From positions 1-42,116 of the forward strand of contig CAYZNJ010000001.1 in NCBI GenBank assembly GCA_964479745.1: a DNA stretch of 42,116 nucleotides, given 5' to 3'. Source of the stretch: JACPNK01 sp964479745. Lineage in GTDB: Bacteria; Patescibacteriota; Minisyncoccia; 2-02-FULL-40-12; IGHO2-12-FULL-4. Below, one piece after another: positions 22,834 to 29,230 of the stretch (positions are counted from its first letter, which is position 1; every line of letters begins with the position of its first letter). The notes below the pieces were generated by a model that was not told the origin of the DNA, did not search any database, and was given only the letters and a program-made list of their open reading frames with translations. The position numbers and the translations under genes were made by a program.

Positions 22834-23067
22834 CTACTTTTTTCTTTTCTCTAAAACTTTTTTCTGAGTTTTCTCCTCTCTCTTTTTGAATTTGTCTACA
22901 CGGCCTCGAGTGTCCAAAATTTTCTCTTTGCCGGAAAAATAAGGGTGGCAATTTGAGCATATTTCAATTTCAAGTTCTGGTTTCGTGGAGCCGATAGTCC
23001 AAGACTTGCCGCAAGCACAATGTACTTTGGCGTTACTGTAATATTGTGGGTGGATTCCTTGTTTCAT
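22834..23067 (-). CDS. rpmE: 50S ribosomal protein L31
   Basis: 77 aa. Zinc-binding type: CACGKSW plus CSNCHPYFSGKEKILDTRGRVDKF, giving four Cys ligands. A basic C-terminal tail follows. It is the first gene of a minus-strand unit with prfA and a membrane protein. It is divergent from rpsB, with two facing promoters in the 112-nt gap. Confidence 0.92.
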   Translation of the reverse strand: MKQGIHPQYYSNAKVHCACGKSWTIGSTKPELEIEICSNCHPYFSGKEKILDTRGRVDKFKKREEKTQKKVLEKRKK

Positions 23068-23074
23068 TTCAACA

Positions 23075-23103
23075 AGCTTACTTTATTTTGCTCGGTGAGT
23101 CAA
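23075..23103 (-). promoter_or_regulatory. promoter of rpmE, leaderless start predicted
   Basis: On the minus strand TTGACT (23103-23098), a 17-nt spacer and TAAGCT (23080-23075), a weak -10. It starts 13 nt before the ATG at 23067. The spacing matches the other leaderless promoters in the window. Confidence 0.5.
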
Positions 23104-23143
23104 CCCCGCAAACTAAATTTGCCATCCCAGTTCACAGTAGAAT

Positions 23144-23172
23144 TTGCAATAAAAGTCTTTATTTGATATACT
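23144..23172 (+). promoter_or_regulatory. promoter of rpsB-tsf, leaderless start predicted
   Basis: TTGCAA (23144-23149), a 17-nt spacer and TATACT (23167-23172), preceded by TG at the extended -10 position. The box starts 13 nt before the ATG at 23180. No Shine-Dalgarno is present. Confidence 0.75.
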
Positions 23173-23179
23173 CTTTCTC

Positions 23180-23866
23180 ATGTCAAAATCAGAACTAATA
23201 CTGCCAACTTATGAAGAAATGGTTAAAGCGGGCATGCATCTTGGCCGCAAAAAATCCATCTTCAACCCCAAAATGAAGCCCTACGTGTATTTGATGAGGG
23301 ACAGAATTTACATTATTGACCTTATCAAAACGAAACAAGGTCTTATCGCTTCGGTTGAATTTTTAAAGAAAGCCCTGGAAGAAAATAAGATGGTTTTGTT
23401 TGTTGGCCTTTCCAAACAGTCAGCCGACTTAGTCAAAGATCTGGCGGACAGTTTGAACATGCCCTATGTAACCAACCGCTGGCTTGGCGGGACTTTGACA
23501 AACTTTAAAACTATCATTTCAAGACTGCACTATCTGGAGTCTTTGGAAAAAGAATTCAGTTCTGGCTCTTTAGAAAAATACACCAAGAAAGAAAGACTTA
23601 TGAAAGAGAAAGAAATGAACAAGCTTAGAGAAAAATTCGATGGCTTAAGGAAATTAAGCCGTTTGCCGGATATTGTTTTTGTCTCTTCAGTTAAAGAAAG
23701 CGACTTGCCGATTCGGGAAGCCAAAACAATGAAAATTAAGGTGGCTGGCTTAATCAACACCGAAAGCGATCCTTCTAAAATTGACTTTCCCATTCCGGCC
23801 AATGATAATGCCCGCAAGTCTCTTGAACTCATTATTCAAACGATAAAAAACTCGTTGAAGCCCTAG
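23180..23866 (+). CDS. rpsB: 30S ribosomal protein S2
   Basis: 228 aa. Signature regions are GMHLGRKKSIFNPKMKPYVY, YIIDLIKTKQGL, VTNRWLGGTLTNFKTI and VAGLINTESDPSKIDFPIPANDNARKS. The usual coiled-coil region lies between (EKYTKKERLMKEKEMNKLREKF). It heads an operon with tsf and a TPR membrane protein that runs into a tRNA gene. Confidence 0.95.
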   Translation: MSKSELILPTYEEMVKAGMHLGRKKSIFNPKMKPYVYLMRDRIYIIDLIKTKQGLIASVEFLKKALEENKMVLFVGLSKQSADLVKDLADSLNMPYVTNRWLGGTLTNFKTIISRLHYLESLEKEFSSGSLEKYTKKERLMKEKEMNKLREKFDGLRKLSRLPDIVFVSSVKESDLPIREAKTMKIKVAGLINTESDPSKIDFPIPANDNARKSLELIIQTIKNSLKP

Positions 23867-23877
23867 TCCTTGTCGAA

Positions 23878-24327
23878 ATGTCTGATATAGAAAAAATCAA
23901 AAAAATCAGAGGGGTTACAGGTCTATCGGTGGGTGAAATATCCAAAGCTTTAGCTGAATCCGGCGGAGACGAAGCAAGAGCTTTGGAATTTCTGAAAGGC
24001 CGCGGAGCGCAGATAGCAAGCAAAAAATCTACTCGGGAGCTCAAGGAAGGCATAGTCGAGTCCTATATCCATAGCAACAAAAAAGTAGGCGCTATCTTAG
24101 AGCTTGGCTCGGAAACCGACTTTGTCGCGAGAAACGAAGAATTCAAAAAGCTAGCCCATGAACTGGCAATGCAGATCGTGTCTATGAATCCCGGGGATGT
24201 TGAGGAACTTTTATCCCAGCCTTTTATTAAAGATAACGCCATGACTGTCGCCGAACTTATCAACCAATATATCGCCAAACTGGGCGAGAACATTAAAGTC
24301 AGGAACTTTACGAGGCTGGAAATATAA
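23878..24327 (+). CDS. tsf: elongation factor Ts, minimal form
   Basis: Nucleotide-exchange factor for EF-Tu. 149 aa against the usual 195-290. The N-terminal UBA-like domain (IKKIRGVTGLSVGEISKALAESGGDEARALEFL) is complete. One core subdomain has the key TDFV motif (ELGSETDFVARNEEF). The second core subdomain and the coiled coil are absent. The ending IAKLGENIKVRNFTRLEI matches the natural end of short EF-Ts forms, so it is not truncated by a mutation. Confidence 0.92.
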   Translation: MSDIEKIKKIRGVTGLSVGEISKALAESGGDEARALEFLKGRGAQIASKKSTRELKEGIVESYIHSNKKVGAILELGSETDFVARNEEFKKLAHELAMQIVSMNPGDVEELLSQPFIKDNAMTVAELINQYIAKLGENIKVRNFTRLEI

Positions 24328-24334
24328 ATTTGTC

Positions 24335-24940
24335 ATGTACTTCATTATTCCTCTAACTATCGCTGTGTCATCCTTGCTTGTTGTTTTTTATGTTGTCTGG
24401 CGCAAATTTCCCTATTTGAAAAAGTTGTCGGAACCGGCAGTTGCATCTCCATCTTCAGGCGAGGCCGGTTTACCTGTTTTTTTGTCTGAATTTTTTCCGG
24501 AGATTATCCGATATGTTGAAAAAATTGACTTTGACTTTCACAAAAACAATTTACTCAAAGAGTTTGAGAAGTTTTTGAGAAGGTTGAGGGTCATTTCCCT
24601 CAAGCTGGACAGTTTTACCAACAGTCTGCTGGCCAAGATTAAGGTTGAAGTTTTAAAAAATGAAGAACGGCCAGTGGGGGAGTTTAAGGAGTTGTCGGTA
24701 ACCAAAAGTATCAAGAGGGAAAATCCTGCAGAAAAGTATAAAAAAGAAGAACAGCTTTTGATTATTGAAATCGCCAGAAATCCTAAAAATCCGGAACTTT
24801 ATAAAAAACTGGCGGAAGTGTATGTCGCTTTAAAAAACTTTTCCGACGCTAGGGAATCACTGGAAGCGGCTTTGGAACTGGATCCGGCAGATGAGAAGAC
24901 GAAAGAAAAATTAGAGACAGTAAGGGGGCTGTTGTCTTAA
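24335..24940 (+). CDS. membrane-anchored TPR protein, unknown
   Basis: 201 aa. An N-terminal transmembrane helix (FIIPLTIAVSSLLVVFYVVW), a basic/helical linker, then a C-terminal TPR-like pair (PKNPELYKKLAEVYVALKNFSDARESLEAALELDPADEKTKEKL). The linker VASPSSGEAGLPV is encoded by a stretch flanked by AACCGGC / GCCGGTT, possibly another small palindromic insert. It belongs to the rpsB-tsf operon. Its stop codon abuts the following tRNA. Confidence 0.7.
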   Translation: MYFIIPLTIAVSSLLVVFYVVWRKFPYLKKLSEPAVASPSSGEAGLPVFLSEFFPEIIRYVEKIDFDFHKNNLLKEFEKFLRRLRVISLKLDSFTNSLLAKIKVEVLKNEERPVGEFKELSVTKSIKRENPAEKYKKEEQLLIIEIARNPKNPELYKKLAEVYVALKNFSDARESLEAALELDPADEKTKEKLETVRGLLS

Positions 24941-25012
24941 GCCGCCTTAGTTCAGTGGCAGAACGCCATCCCCGTAAGATGGATGTCCCCAGTTCGATTC
25001 TGGGAGGCGGCT
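24941..25012 (+). tRNA. tRNA-Thr(CGU)
   Basis: 72 nt. Acceptor GCCGCCT/AGGCGGC, D-stem GTTC/GAAC, anticodon stem CCATC/GATGG, loop CCCGTAA (anticodon CGU), T-arm CCCAG-TTCGATT-CTGGG, discriminator U. Position 33 is C instead of the near-universal U. The first base directly follows the stop codon of the preceding CDS, so it must be processed from the rpsB-tsf transcript. CCA is not encoded. Confidence 0.9.
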
Positions 25013-25068
25013 CAAAAATCGCTTAATGGCGTTTTTAATTTTACTTAAAAATGGTACAATTATGTTAT

Positions 25069-25140
25069 GCCGGAGTAGCTCAATGGCAGAGCAACATCCC
25101 TGTAAGATGAAGGTTGTCGGTTCAAATCCGACCTCCGGCT
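25069..25140 (+). tRNA. tRNA-Thr(UGU)
   Basis: 72 nt. Acceptor GCCGGAG/CTCCGGC, D-stem GCTC/GAGC, loop CCTGTAA (anticodon UGU), T-arm GTCGG-TTCAAAT-CCGAC, discriminator U. Position 33 is again C, and the top anticodon-stem pair (27-43) is A-A. A TACAAT box at 25055-25060 may be its promoter. CCA is not encoded. The HNH gene starts 3 nt after it. Confidence 0.9.
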
Positions 25141-25142
25141 CT

Positions 25143-25811
25143 ATGCCTTATGGCTTTTATAGTTCAGAAGAGTATAAAAAAAGACAGAGTATATTAGTGA
25201 AAAAGGCTTGGAAAAGGGGAGACTTTGACTTTATTAGAAAAAAAGAAGAAAGAATATGTAGACGCAAGGAGTGCAATAAAATTTTTATTGTTAAACCCAG
25301 CGACCCAAAAGTTTTTTGTTCACAAACATGTTCTGCTATAGTAAGTAATACTGGTCGTCGAAGACACAGGGGGAAGTACAATATTGCTTACTGTTTGAAT
25401 TGTGGCAAAGAAACTCTACGTAATACTTATAAATATTGTTGCAACATCTGCCAAATGGAGTTTCAATATAAGACTTATATAAAACAATGGAAAGAAGGAA
25501 AAGAAAGCGGTCTGAATAAGAGTATAGGAGTGGTAACTAGCCGTATAAAAAAGTATTTACGAGAGAAGTACGGAAATAAGTGTTGTTTATGTGGTTGGTC
25601 CAAAGTCAATACTAAAATAGGAACAGTACCTTTGGTCGCTGACCATATTGATGGAAATTGGCAGAATAACAAAGAAGAGAATTTAAGATTATTGTGTCCT
25701 AACTGTGACTCTTTGACCCCCACTTATAAGAATCTTAATCGAGGCAAAGGAAGAAAAAATAGAGCATCAAGCAAACGTAGTTTGATTAGTAAGTCATTGA
25801 TAAAAATTTGA
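25143..25811 (+). CDS. HNH homing-type endonuclease (free-standing)
   Basis: 222 aa from the ATG at 25143; longer readings run backwards into tRNA-Thr(UGU) and are rejected. Two Cys-rich zinc-finger-like modules come first: CRRKEC with FCSQTC, then YCLNCGKE with CCNIC. A basic linker follows (VTSRIKKYLREKYGNKCCLCGW). The HNH domain is VPLVADHIDGNWQNNKEENL with LLCPNC: DH, N and structural CxxC pairs are all present, ending NLNRGKGRK. The nuclease looks intact. It lies between tRNA-Thr(UGU) and the intron-bearing tRNA-Tyr, ending 27 nt before the latter. It probably cuts DNA at a tRNA-related site. Confidence 0.88.
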   Translation: MPYGFYSSEEYKKRQSILVKKAWKRGDFDFIRKKEERICRRKECNKIFIVKPSDPKVFCSQTCSAIVSNTGRRRHRGKYNIAYCLNCGKETLRNTYKYCCNICQMEFQYKTYIKQWKEGKESGLNKSIGVVTSRIKKYLREKYGNKCCLCGWSKVNTKIGTVPLVADHIDGNWQNNKEENLRLLCPNCDSLTPTYKNLNRGKGRKNRASSKRSLISKSLIKI

Positions 25812-25838
25812 AAATTTAGTTAAAATAGATAAGTATTA

Positions 25839-26105
25839 GGGGGTGTGGTGGAGTAGTCAATCACAGCAGACTGTCTTAAGGCAGCTTTCCGTTGAAAAAC
25901 GGATTGAAACTATCCGGGATAACGGTAAAACCCTTTAGGGCAATACCGTGGGAACCTTGTAAAGCAAGGGCGCCGTAGAGACTAGATACCGGATGTTCTA
26001 GTTCTAGTATTAGAACAAGATATAGTCCACACCGTTACGAAAGTGACGGATAAGTGAAATCTGCCGGCCGAACGGCCTACGTAGGTGCAAATCCTACCGC
26101 CCCCA
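25839..26105 (+). tRNA. tRNA-Tyr(GUA) split by a group I intron
   Basis: Exons 25839-25874 and 26057-26105, together 85 nt. Acceptor GGGGGTG/CGCCCCC, anticodon stem GCAGA/TCTGC, and spliced loop CTGTAAA (anticodon GUA). The long variable arm (GGCC-GAAC-GGCC) is class II as in bacterial tRNA-Tyr. T-arm GTAGG-TGCAAAT-CCTAC, discriminator A. The spliced anticodon arm GCAGACTGTAAATCTGC is the standard bacterial tRNA-Tyr sequence. A TAAAAT box at 25821-25826 may be the promoter. CCA is not encoded. Confidence 0.92.
25875..26056 (+). ncRNA. group I self-splicing intron (182 nt) in tRNA-Tyr
   Basis: Inserted between U35 and A36 of the anticodon. P1: exon CTGT (25871-25874) pairs with intron GCAG (25881-25884), giving the required U-G at the 5' splice site. 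The core has AGAGACTA (P7 5' strand) and AAGATATAGTCC (P7 3' strand), with GACTA/TAGTC pairing. P8 is GTTCTA/TAGAAC. P9 is CCGTTAC-GAAA-GTGACGG with a GNRA loop. The intron ends with G. It has no internal ORF. Confidence 0.88.
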
Positions 26106-26127
26106 CAATCAGTGTTGAAAATTAGGC

Positions 26128-26199
26128 GCCGACGTAGCTCAGCGGCAGAGCAACTCCATGGTAAGGAGTAGGCCGTGAGTTCAATTCTCACCGTCGGCT
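26128..26199 (+). tRNA. tRNA-Thr(GGU)
   Basis: 72 nt. Acceptor GCCGACG/CGTCGGC, D-stem GCTC/GAGC, anticodon stem ACTCC/GGAGT, loop ATGGTAA (anticodon GGU, with normal U33), T-arm GTGAG-TTCAATT-CTCAC, discriminator U. With the CGU and UGU tRNAs it completes the reading of all ACN codons. CCA is not encoded. Confidence 0.93.
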
Positions 26200-26209
26200 C
26201 TAACAGCGA

Positions 26210-26260
26210 TTCCAATCTTGTAGGCGTCCCGCCAATGGCGGGGCCCCGCCTAGATTGGAA
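26210..26260. repeat. compound hairpin upstream of rpmG
   Basis: Outer arms TTCCAATCT (26210-26218) / AGATTGGAA (26252-26260). Next AGGCG / CGCCT pair, after a 3-nt bulge. The centre is a CCGCC-AAT-GGCGG hairpin. The centre is related to the palindrome in ligA. It lies between tRNA-Thr(GGU) and rpmG and may end the tRNA transcript or aid 3' processing. Confidence 0.65.
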
Positions 26261-26271
26261 CCTTCGACAGA

Positions 26272-26430
26272 ATGAGTCAAGATAATTTAATAAAAATGAA
26301 GTGCGGAAAGTGCAAGCGTTTTAACTACTACACTTTCAAGAATAAAAAGAAAGTAGAGCGTGCAATTACGCTTAAAAAGTTCTGCAAATGGTGCCGCGTA
26401 CACACCGAGCACAAAGAAGCCAAAAAATAA
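26272..26430 (+). CDS. rpmG: 50S ribosomal protein L33
   Basis: 52 aa, too short for many gene finders. Sequence starts MSQDNLIKMKCGKCKRFNYY. Zinc ribbon CGKC ... CKWC, then a basic tail (VHTEHKEAKK). Rather longer at the N-terminus than minimal L33. The gene lies between tRNA-Thr(GGU) and tRNA-Trp, an arrangement often seen near secE-nusG in bacteria, although those genes are not here. No clear Shine-Dalgarno. Confidence 0.92.
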   Translation: MSQDNLIKMKCGKCKRFNYYTFKNKKKVERAITLKKFCKWCRVHTEHKEAKK

Positions 26431-26442
26431 CTTGGTTTCTTT

Positions 26443-26514
26443 GGGGGCATCGTTCAGTGGCCAGGACAGTCGTCTCCAAAACGACCGACGTAGGTTCGAG
26501 TCCTACTGCCCCCG
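26443..26514 (+). tRNA. tRNA-Trp(CCA)
   Basis: 72 nt. Acceptor GGGGGCA/TGCCCCC, D-stem GTTC/GGAC, anticodon stem GTCGT/ACGAC, loop CTCCAAA (anticodon CCA at 26476-26478), T-arm GTAGG-TTCGAGT-CCTAC, discriminator G as in bacterial tRNA-Trp. CCA is not encoded at the 3' end. Confidence 0.93.
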
Positions 26515-26516
26515 CA

Positions 26517-26553
26517 AAACCAAAAAGATGGCGTCTTGCCATCTTTTTGGTTT
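26517..26553 (+). terminator. strong terminator after tRNA-Trp
   Basis: 16-bp perfect stem, left arm 26517-26532 and right arm 26538-26553 (AAACCAAAAAGATGGC / GCCATCTTTTTGGTTT), loop GTCTT. It closes the tRNA-rpmG region. Confidence 0.85.
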
Positions 26554-26606
26554 CTGTTAGTATCAAACCAAATTTGATCATTGAAAATTTATAAAAGGGA
26601 GCAAAA

Positions 26607-27788
26607 ATGGCTAAAGAAAACAAAAAACAAGAACCCTTAAAACCTGTCGCCGACAACAAAGCAAAAGGGATCTCTCCAGAAGAGTTTCAGAAAAACATAA
26701 GTAAGTATGCCGACAAAGTCCTTAAGTTTTTGCGGGATTTTGGGCCGGCAAACGCTGACACAATATCGGAAGGTGTGGACGTGAGCGCCCAGATGGTTTT
26801 TCGAGCCGTTGAAGAAGGAGCCCGACGAGGTTATCAGATTGTCAAGGACGCCGACGGAAAGTTCCGTTTGCCGACTTCGGAAGTAAAAACCGTAACCTCC
26901 GAACACCACTGGCGGCCAACGACCAGAATTCTGGTATGGAGCGGCAGCGAGCTGGGCAGTATAGGACAGCAGGCGCATCTTCTTAAAACTGTTTATCACA
27001 CTATTGTCCCGGAAGAAAAACCAGACTTAATTATTGGTCTTGGGAATATTGTGGTTGGCAACCTGTCAGCGGCTAAAAGGAACGAAACTTTTTTGGAGTT
27101 AGGACAGGAATATGAGGAAGACAGGAAAAGAAGGAAAACTTCCGAATTACTTTATCAGGCACAGGTAGACTATGCGGTCAATGTGATAGGAGACGAGGCA
27201 ATGACTTGTCCACTGGGTCACAAAGCCAAAACCTACTTTATAAGCGGCTTGAAAGAACAGTCTTTCATAAAACAGGGGTTTGAAGACCCGCTTGAAAATA
27301 TCTGCCGTCAAAGATACGAAAAAAGAGGAAGAAAACAGCAAGACTGGTTTTACCTTGGAAGAAATATGCACATGTTTAGAATTATAAACACCGGCAAACC
27401 GGTTGGAGTGCTGGCGCTTACCTCAAAAAGAAGTCCGTTCCGCGGAGCCTATACCCGTGGTTACCGGCCGCGCAAAACTTCCAGCTCTATCGCTGGTTGG
27501 CTTATTAACACCTTGCGTACCAAAGGTGTTGGAGACTATCCTAGAGTTATTTTGTGGACAGATGGAGTCGGAGTCTATACCGGACTTGGCGATAGTGAAG
27601 CCACAACCTTTATAAGTCTGCCTAAACTTGCTGTTACCGATCCGACCGAACTTGAACTGGATACGCCACCCAATCTAGGGTGTGTAATTGTTGACCTTAC
27701 TTTTAACGAAGCGGGTGAGCTTAAACCTAACGGCATAGAATGGAAGTTAAGAAATCTGGCGCCGTACATAAGCGAAAGGGGGTATTAA
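26607..27788 (+). CDS. winged-helix / degenerate calcineurin-like phosphoesterase protein
   Basis: 393 aa. The N-terminal winged helix (about residues 30-90) includes VLKFLRDFGPANADTISEG. The C-terminal domain follows the calcineurin-like fold but has lost its metal ligands. The D-x-H motif is now WSGSELGS. GD-x-x-DG is GLGNIVVG. GNHD is SGLKEQS in TYFISGLKEQSFIKQGF. It is followed by a divergent, basic C-terminal half (SKRSPFRGAYTRGYRPRKTSS). It is therefore probably a non-catalytic partner of the abutting paralogue. GGGAG lies before the ATG. An ATCAAA-N5-TTTGAT palindrome at 26562-26578 may be an operator. The function is unknown. Confidence 0.75.
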   Translation: MAKENKKQEPLKPVADNKAKGISPEEFQKNISKYADKVLKFLRDFGPANADTISEGVDVSAQMVFRAVEEGARRGYQIVKDADGKFRLPTSEVKTVTSEHHWRPTTRILVWSGSELGSIGQQAHLLKTVYHTIVPEEKPDLIIGLGNIVVGNLSAAKRNETFLELGQEYEEDRKRRKTSELLYQAQVDYAVNVIGDEAMTCPLGHKAKTYFISGLKEQSFIKQGFEDPLENICRQRYEKRGRKQQDWFYLGRNMHMFRIINTGKPVGVLALTSKRSPFRGAYTRGYRPRKTSSSIAGWLINTLRTKGVGDYPRVILWTDGVGVYTGLGDSEATTFISLPKLAVTDPTELELDTPPNLGCVIVDLTFNEAGELKPNGIEWKLRNLAPYISERGY

Positions 27789-28925
27789 GTGAAAAATAAC
27801 AATACTGGCAATGCCAAAAATACCAATGGTAATCACAAAATTGCTCCAAAAGTTTTAGAAATGCTCAAAAGGCCTGTCAGGTTGGGCGAGTTGCAAAGGG
27901 AGCTTAATCAAAGCGAAAGCGCTGTAACTTCTGCTATAGACTACCTTGTTAAAAAAGGCCACAAGGTTGTTTTCAGGCCGGTGAGCGGAACATATGTTTT
28001 AGAACAGCCCATACGGACTAAATTTGAGGCAATTCCAAAGGAAGTTCTATACGCCGGGCCGGTTATCAGAAAAATTGGCATGAGCGAAACGCATTTTGGC
28101 GGCCGTCACTCTCAACCCCATTTTGTCGCTTTAATTCAGTCCATGATTAAAAGCGGCGAGTTTGGCAAAATTGACTTGGTCACACACTATGGGGATGTTT
28201 TTAACGGACTCAAACATGCTGACTATAGCCGTGGCGCTAACATATTGAATACAGTCAAAATGCAAATGCGCTTGGGGGTTGCTGTCATGCTTTGCATTGA
28301 GGGAATTCCCGTATATATCAGGCCGGGCGATCACGATATGTGGCAATTTACGACTGCCGGTATCGACATGGTCTCTGATCTAGTGGAGAAACTTAACCTG
28401 CTAAGAAAGTCCGAAGGTAAAGAGCCGAACTTTCACTATGTAAGTTCAGATGACAACGACCAAGTTGAGAAAAATGGTTTTCTGTTTGAGTTCAAACATA
28501 TTATGTCGGCGCAGTCGCGTGGATTGACAACCAAAGCGCAGTATATGTTTGAAGACAGGATGGGGGATTTTGTTAAAGCGTTAAGAGGAAACGGCGGGTC
28601 AAAAAACACATCCCAGCCGCACCATATCGGTTTTGGAAACTGGCACAGAGAAATTAGTTTTTTCCACGGCGGGACCGCCATGGATCTTTACCCTGGTTTT
28701 CAGGAACCGACTGTTTGGGAACAAGGCATGGGCATCGTCCATAAATTCGGCGCCAAGGTTGTAACGCTCGGCAAAGATAAAAACGGAAACATTTTTAGAT
28801 ACGATGTCCGCTACCTTGACTTTACGGATATGATAGAAAAAATTACCGGAAAAGACTTGGAAGACACTTTGGTAAATCTTTCTCTGCGTTCTTTTGACAA
28901 GTGGAAGAAAAAGTTAGAAATATGA
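27789..28925 (+). CDS. winged-helix / calcineurin-like metallophosphoesterase
   Basis: 378 aa, GTG start directly after the stop of the previous gene. The N-terminal winged helix (about residues 20-70) has VLEMLKRPVRLGELQRELNQ then GTYVLEQ. The phosphoesterase domain keeps most metal-site residues in altered form: GMSETHFGG (D-x-H as E-x-H), VTHYGDVFNG (GD), YIRPGDHDMW (GNHD as GDHD), FEFKHIMS (His) and GFGNWHRE (GHxH as GNWH). It may be an active but atypical nuclease or phosphatase. The tandem arrangement with a metal-less paralogue suggests a heteromeric DNA-binding complex. A terminator follows. Confidence 0.78.
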   Translation: MKNNNTGNAKNTNGNHKIAPKVLEMLKRPVRLGELQRELNQSESAVTSAIDYLVKKGHKVVFRPVSGTYVLEQPIRTKFEAIPKEVLYAGPVIRKIGMSETHFGGRHSQPHFVALIQSMIKSGEFGKIDLVTHYGDVFNGLKHADYSRGANILNTVKMQMRLGVAVMLCIEGIPVYIRPGDHDMWQFTTAGIDMVSDLVEKLNLLRKSEGKEPNFHYVSSDDNDQVEKNGFLFEFKHIMSAQSRGLTTKAQYMFEDRMGDFVKALRGNGGSKNTSQPHHIGFGNWHREISFFHGGTAMDLYPGFQEPTVWEQGMGIVHKFGAKVVTLGKDKNGNIFRYDVRYLDFTDMIEKITGKDLEDTLVNLSLRSFDKWKKKLEI

Positions 28926-28932
28926 AAAAATA

Positions 28933-28962
28933 AAAACCGAGACTGATAACTCGGTTTTTTTA
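28933..28962. terminator. bidirectional terminator after the phosphoesterase pair
   Basis: Stem AAAACCGAG / CTCGGTTTT with an 8-nt loop ACTGATAA, followed by TTTT on the plus strand and preceded by A-runs for the minus strand. It lies between convergent genes. Confidence 0.9.
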
Positions 28963-28972
28963 TTTTTCCTTT

Positions 28973-29230
28973 TTACTCTGTTTCTATTTCTAATTTTCTG
29001 AACCTCGACTTTTCCAATTCTGATTTTTGAGGCGGGGAAAAAGTTTTGCCTTGGCTTTGCTCAATTTCTTTCAGTAAATTTTCCACATCGGAAACTTTGT
29101 AAAGACGGTAATTATTCAAAGGGTTGCGGTAGGCGATAAGCCTGCCTTTTTGGTCCCAGTTGCGTATAGTCAATGGGCTTACTCCAATAATTTTGGCTAC
29201 TTCGTTTACTGTCAGATATTGTTTAGGCAT
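28973..29230 (-). CDS. MerR-type helix-turn-helix protein
   Basis: 85 aa. The N-terminal MerR/excisionase-like HTH (YLTVNEVAKIIGVSPLTIRNWDQKGRLIAYRNPLNNYRLYKVSDVENLL) is complete, with no effector domain. A charged tail follows. The size fits a small DNA-binding regulator. It is divergent from the O-antigen-ligase-like gene and may control it. A TATACT box lies about 33 nt upstream of its ATG. Confidence 0.82.
   Translation of the reverse strand: MPKQYLTVNEVAKIIGVSPLTIRNWDQKGRLIAYRNPLNNYRLYKVSDVENLLKEIEQSQGKTFSPPQKSELEKSRFRKLEIETE

Noticed and set aside
24430..24472. AACCGGC / GCCGGTT pair in the TPR membrane gene as another palindromic element
   Set aside because: Only 7 bp with a long, unstructured loop, which is too weak to claim.
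25026..25142. Longer HNH protein starting at 25026
   Set aside because: It would be translated through tRNA-Thr(UGU). The ATG at 25143 lies right after the tRNA and begins a plausible N-terminus.
25839..26105. tRNA-Ser(UGA) reading of the split tRNA (loop CTTGAAA)
   Set aside because: It would need splicing after U33, where no internal guide pairing is available. Splicing after U35 has a perfect P1 with U-G and gives the standard tRNA-Tyr arm and discriminator A.
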